A stretch of 64,000 nt of DNA from Tsuneonella suprasediminis (lineage in GTDB: Bacteria; Pseudomonadota; Alphaproteobacteria; Sphingomonadales; Sphingomonadaceae), in NCBI RefSeq assembly GCF_003605755.1, contig NZ_RAHJ01000022.1, positions 186,001 to 250,000 on the forward strand. The letters run 5' to 3'. Positions within the stretch are counted from its first letter, which is position 1. Every line of letters starts with the position of its first letter. The translations under genes and the position numbers were made by a program. The notes beneath the pieces are model-generated. The model was given only the letters and a program-made list of their open reading frames with translations. It did no database searches and was not told the origin of the DNA. Shown here piece after piece: positions 62,202-64,000 of the stretch.

Positions 62202-63349
62202 GCCGCCTCTCCCCGATCGATACTCAGCAGCGCGCGTTTTTCGCTGTCGCTCAGGAAATCGGCCGCCGATACCCGCGCCCACAGTTTCTCCCGGTCTTCC
62301 GCCAGCGCGGGCACTTTATCCTGATCGACCGCCAGCACGGCATCGGGGAACCACGGGGCCAGCGCTTCCTGCAACCCGCCCAGTATCTTGCCCGCCAGCG
62401 GCAGCAGGGTCAGCCGCCACAGCGCGCGGTTGGCTTCGCGGTAATTGGCATATGTATTGTCGCCCGGCAGGCCCAGCAGCATCGGCGGCACTCCGAATGC
62501 CAGCGCGATATCGCGCGCCGCCGCCGCTTTCAGCGTGGCGAAATCCATATCCGCCGGGCTGAGCGCGAGCGATTGCCATTTCAGCCCGCCTTCCAGCACC
62601 ATTGGCCGCCCGGCATTGCCGCTGCCGGAAAAGGCCAGCGCCAGTTCTTCTTTCAGCCGTTCGAACTGATCGCGGGTCAGCCCCGCACCGTCGCCGGTGT
62701 CCAGCGTCAGCGCGCCCGATGGGCGGGCGGCGTTTTCCAGCAGGGTGCGGTTCCATTGGCTGGCGGCATTGTGGATCGCCACCGCCTGTTCGGCAGTGGC
62801 CAGACAGCCTGCGCCATAATGATCGTCTGCCGGATGAAACGCCTTGAGATGGATCAGGTTGGGCCAGCCCGCATCGTCTTCCAGCGGAATGTCGATGGTC
62901 TGCCCGCTCAGCCGATAGGCATAGGCGGCGGGCCAGCCATCGGCCCCGGCGACCACCGCGACCCGTTCGGGCCGCAGCGCGAACAGCTCGACCGGGTGGC
63001 CACTGGCATCTTTCAGTATCTGGACGCAGGCATTGCCGTGCAACAGCAGATGCGCCGCCAGCGTTTCGATCAGCGATTGCCCGGCGGATGTCGCCCCGAT
63101 CAGCGCCGCCAGCGCCGGATCGGTCTCCGCCAGCGGCGCCCCGCCGACCCCTTCGGCCACCAGCCGTACACTGCGCTGCGCCACCGGATTTTCCAGATAG
63201 GCGCGGCGCACACTGCGATCATATTCATAGGGCGCCGCCCCGTTGCCACCGGAGCCCTGCGCCCACGGCGAAACAAACCCGCGCGCCACAGGCACACGAA
63301 CCCCGCCCCCGCCCTTGAAGGCGGAAGCGATAGTGTTGAGGAAGGACAT
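62198..63349 (-). CDS. GTA portal protein (g3, HK97 family)
   Basis: A 383-residue portal. APYEYDRSVRRAYLENPVAQRSVRLVAEGVG, HLLLHGNACVQ, then ALRPERVAVVAG and FGVPPMLLGLPGDNTYANYREANRALWR are typical of HK97 family portal proteins. The ring forms the DNA entry and exit vertex. ATG 63349 has GGAG eight bases before it, immediately next to a strong terminator-like hairpin. No terminase gene precedes it in this window. Confidence 0.92.
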   Translation of the reverse strand: MSFLNTIASAFKGGGGVRVPVARGFVSPWAQGSGGNGAAPYEYDRSVRRAYLENPVAQRSVRLVAEGVGGAPLAETDPALAALIGATSAGQSLIETLAAHLLLHGNACVQILKDASGHPVELFALRPERVAVVAGADGWPAAYAYRLSGQTIDIPLEDDAGWPNLIHLKAFHPADDHYGAGCLATAEQAVAIHNAASQWNRTLLENAARPSGALTLDTGDGAGLTRDQFERLKEELALAFSGSGNAGRPMVLEGGLKWQSLALSPADMDFATLKAAAARDIALAFGVPPMLLGLPGDNTYANYREANRALWRLTLLPLAGKILGGLQEALAPWFPDAVLAVDQDKVPALAEDREKLWARVSAADFLSDSEKRALLSIDRGEAA

Positions 63350-63361
63350 GGGGAGTACTCC

Positions 63362-63388
63362 AAAAAAAAGGCCGCCCAATGGGCGGCC
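63362..63388 (-). terminator. Intrinsic terminator immediately upstream of portal gene
   Basis: GGCCGCCC and GGGCGGCC make a perfect 8-bp stem with a 3-base loop, followed on the minus strand by eight T. The T-run ends 12 bases before the portal ATG, leaving no room for a promoter between them. Confidence 0.85.
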
Positions 63389-63413
63389 TCAATTCACCTG
63401 AAACAAGATAGTG

Positions 63414-63512
63414 TTATGCGATAGCGCCTTCACGCCTATCACGTTCGGCCACTACTCGTTCAGCCAGAGAGATTCTAAAAATGTCAGTGTAGCTTGCGGG
63501 CAAGTCAGTCAT
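63414..63512 (-). CDS. Very small ORF coupled to the upstream non-GTA gene
   Basis: A possible 32-residue peptide starting MTDLPASYTDIFRIS and ending RDRREGAIA. Its ATG overlaps the stop of the upstream gene (ATGACTGA). It could be a truncated C-terminal remnant or a real small partner. It ends just before the terminator at 63362-63388. Confidence 0.35.
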   Translation of the reverse strand: MTDLPASYTDIFRISLAERVVAERDRREGAIA

Positions 63513-64000
63513 TGACTGCCGTGTCAGGCGGAAGACTGTTTCCTTCTGCCGGGTCGTCGACCTCTGACAAGTCTTCACCTTCGTCTGCAGTCTCTTCGTC
63601 ACTTTCGTCTCCATCCAAGAATACCACTGCCGAATTTGCCTGTGGCGTATGGGCTAAGTCACCTAAGCATTCAATAAGGGAATGCAGAGTACCTTCGATT
63701 GGTTTCACATTCCTAAACAAGTGAGATGCCTCGGTACGATCGACGACAAAGGAATGTGATGGATATCCGTACAAAAGCTGTTGCAGCGCTTCCTCTCCCT
63801 TGAGGTTCTTGGAATGGACGTTTAGCCTCAGGCCATAGTGATAACCAATCTTCTGAGATCGGGCATCGTCTCCGAGACGAATGGGATCAATTTGTTCAAA
63901 GATTGGCTTCATAAGTCCGATCGTGACTTGCGCGGCGAGATCAGCGGCTGTTCGGAATGTGACGAGGTTCCCTGACTTGGCCTTGATACTCATCATATGA
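63505..64000 (-). CDS. Non-GTA protein, C-terminal part, running off the window
   Basis: An open frame of at least 163 residues that continues past the right edge; the ATG near 63996 is probably internal. SGNLVTFRTAADLAAQVTIGL resembles the segment that ends DUF4062 domains, and the rest (HYGLRLNVHSKN, LLYGYPSHSFVVDRTEASHLF) is unknown. The C-terminal 35 residues are strongly acidic (DGDESDEETADEGEDLSE). Base composition is lower in GC than the GTA cluster: 26 of 60 bases in 63841-63900 versus 37 of 60 in 57901-57960. It looks like a later insertion in the place where terminase would be expected. Confidence 0.5.
   Translation of the reverse strand, partial: HMMSIKAKSGNLVTFRTAADLAAQVTIGLMKPIFEQIDPIRLGDDARSQKIGYHYGLRLNVHSKNLKGEEALQQLLYGYPSHSFVVDRTEASHLFRNVKPIEGTLHSLIECLGDLAHTPQANSAVVFLDGDESDEETADEGEDLSEVDDPAEGNSLPPDTAVND

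Noticed and set aside
51146-63388. Reading the phage-like genes as an ordinary prophage
   Set aside because: No integrase, repressor, replication or lysis genes and no att-like repeats were seen, while the order follows RcGTA.

Overview
The window is high-GC DNA with short intergenic gaps. It looks like an alphaproteobacterial chromosome from the order Sphingomonadales, probably near Erythrobacteraceae or Novosphingobium. The evidence is gene content: an exosortase-A-associated glycosyltransferase and O-ligase edge, intracellular PHB depolymerase, fused PabB-PabC, GlnK-AmtB, QueC, a zinc-free L33 and, above all, a Rhodobacter-type gene transfer agent (GTA) structural cluster. I saw no rRNA, tRNA, CRISPR, insertion sequence or integrase.

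Layout. 1-2.1 kb: end of an exopolysaccharide/exosortase-A locus. 2.1-3.9 kb: MaoC hydratase plus thiolase. 3.9-7.5 kb: DUF2306 and LytTR membrane proteins, a DUF4126 protein and PHB depolymerase. 7.6-13.5 kb: ABC exporter, M13 peptidase, UppP and small envelope proteins. 13.5-18.2 kb: phenylalanine hydroxylase, PPK2, a second hydratase/thiolase pair and two small lipoproteins. 18.3-23.2 kb: RecQ, a lipoprotein, an SPFH / ribbon-helix-helix / membrane-protein operon behind a large palindrome, and a beta-helix protein. 23.2-30.7 kb, minus strand: RibA, ExoIII, a Fur-type-boxed TonB receptor with PepSY partner, a 331-base gap with a probable structured RNA, LolA, L33, ArfB and an RluA-type enzyme. 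30.7-37.5 kb: PabBC, a HerA-like ATPase, two small enzymes and GlnK-AmtB. 37.7-42.0 kb, minus strand: GMC oxidoreductase, sterol-desaturase-like hydroxylase, a DUF442-type phosphatase and TerC. 42.2-49.2 kb: double cold-shock protein, ArgD-ArgF-HslO, QueC and an MFS transporter. 49.2-51 kb: SodC and OmpA.

51.1-63.35 kb on the minus strand is the GTA cluster, in RcGTA order from portal (g3) to the g15-like protein, ending in a DUF2793 gene. Most neighbours overlap by ATGA junctions. Three features stand out. A TIM-barrel-like region appears to sit at the N-terminus of the g12 (DUF2460) protein, and the g15-like protein is short. Terminator-like hairpins stand immediately upstream of the portal and capsid genes, with a further strong hairpin after the capsid gene. 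Where terminase would be expected upstream of the portal, the window instead holds a lower-GC non-GTA gene that runs off the edge.

All functional calls come from reading motifs and gene order; no database search was run. Start codons were chosen by ribosome-binding sites, family N-termini and overlap with neighbours, and uncertain ones are flagged.
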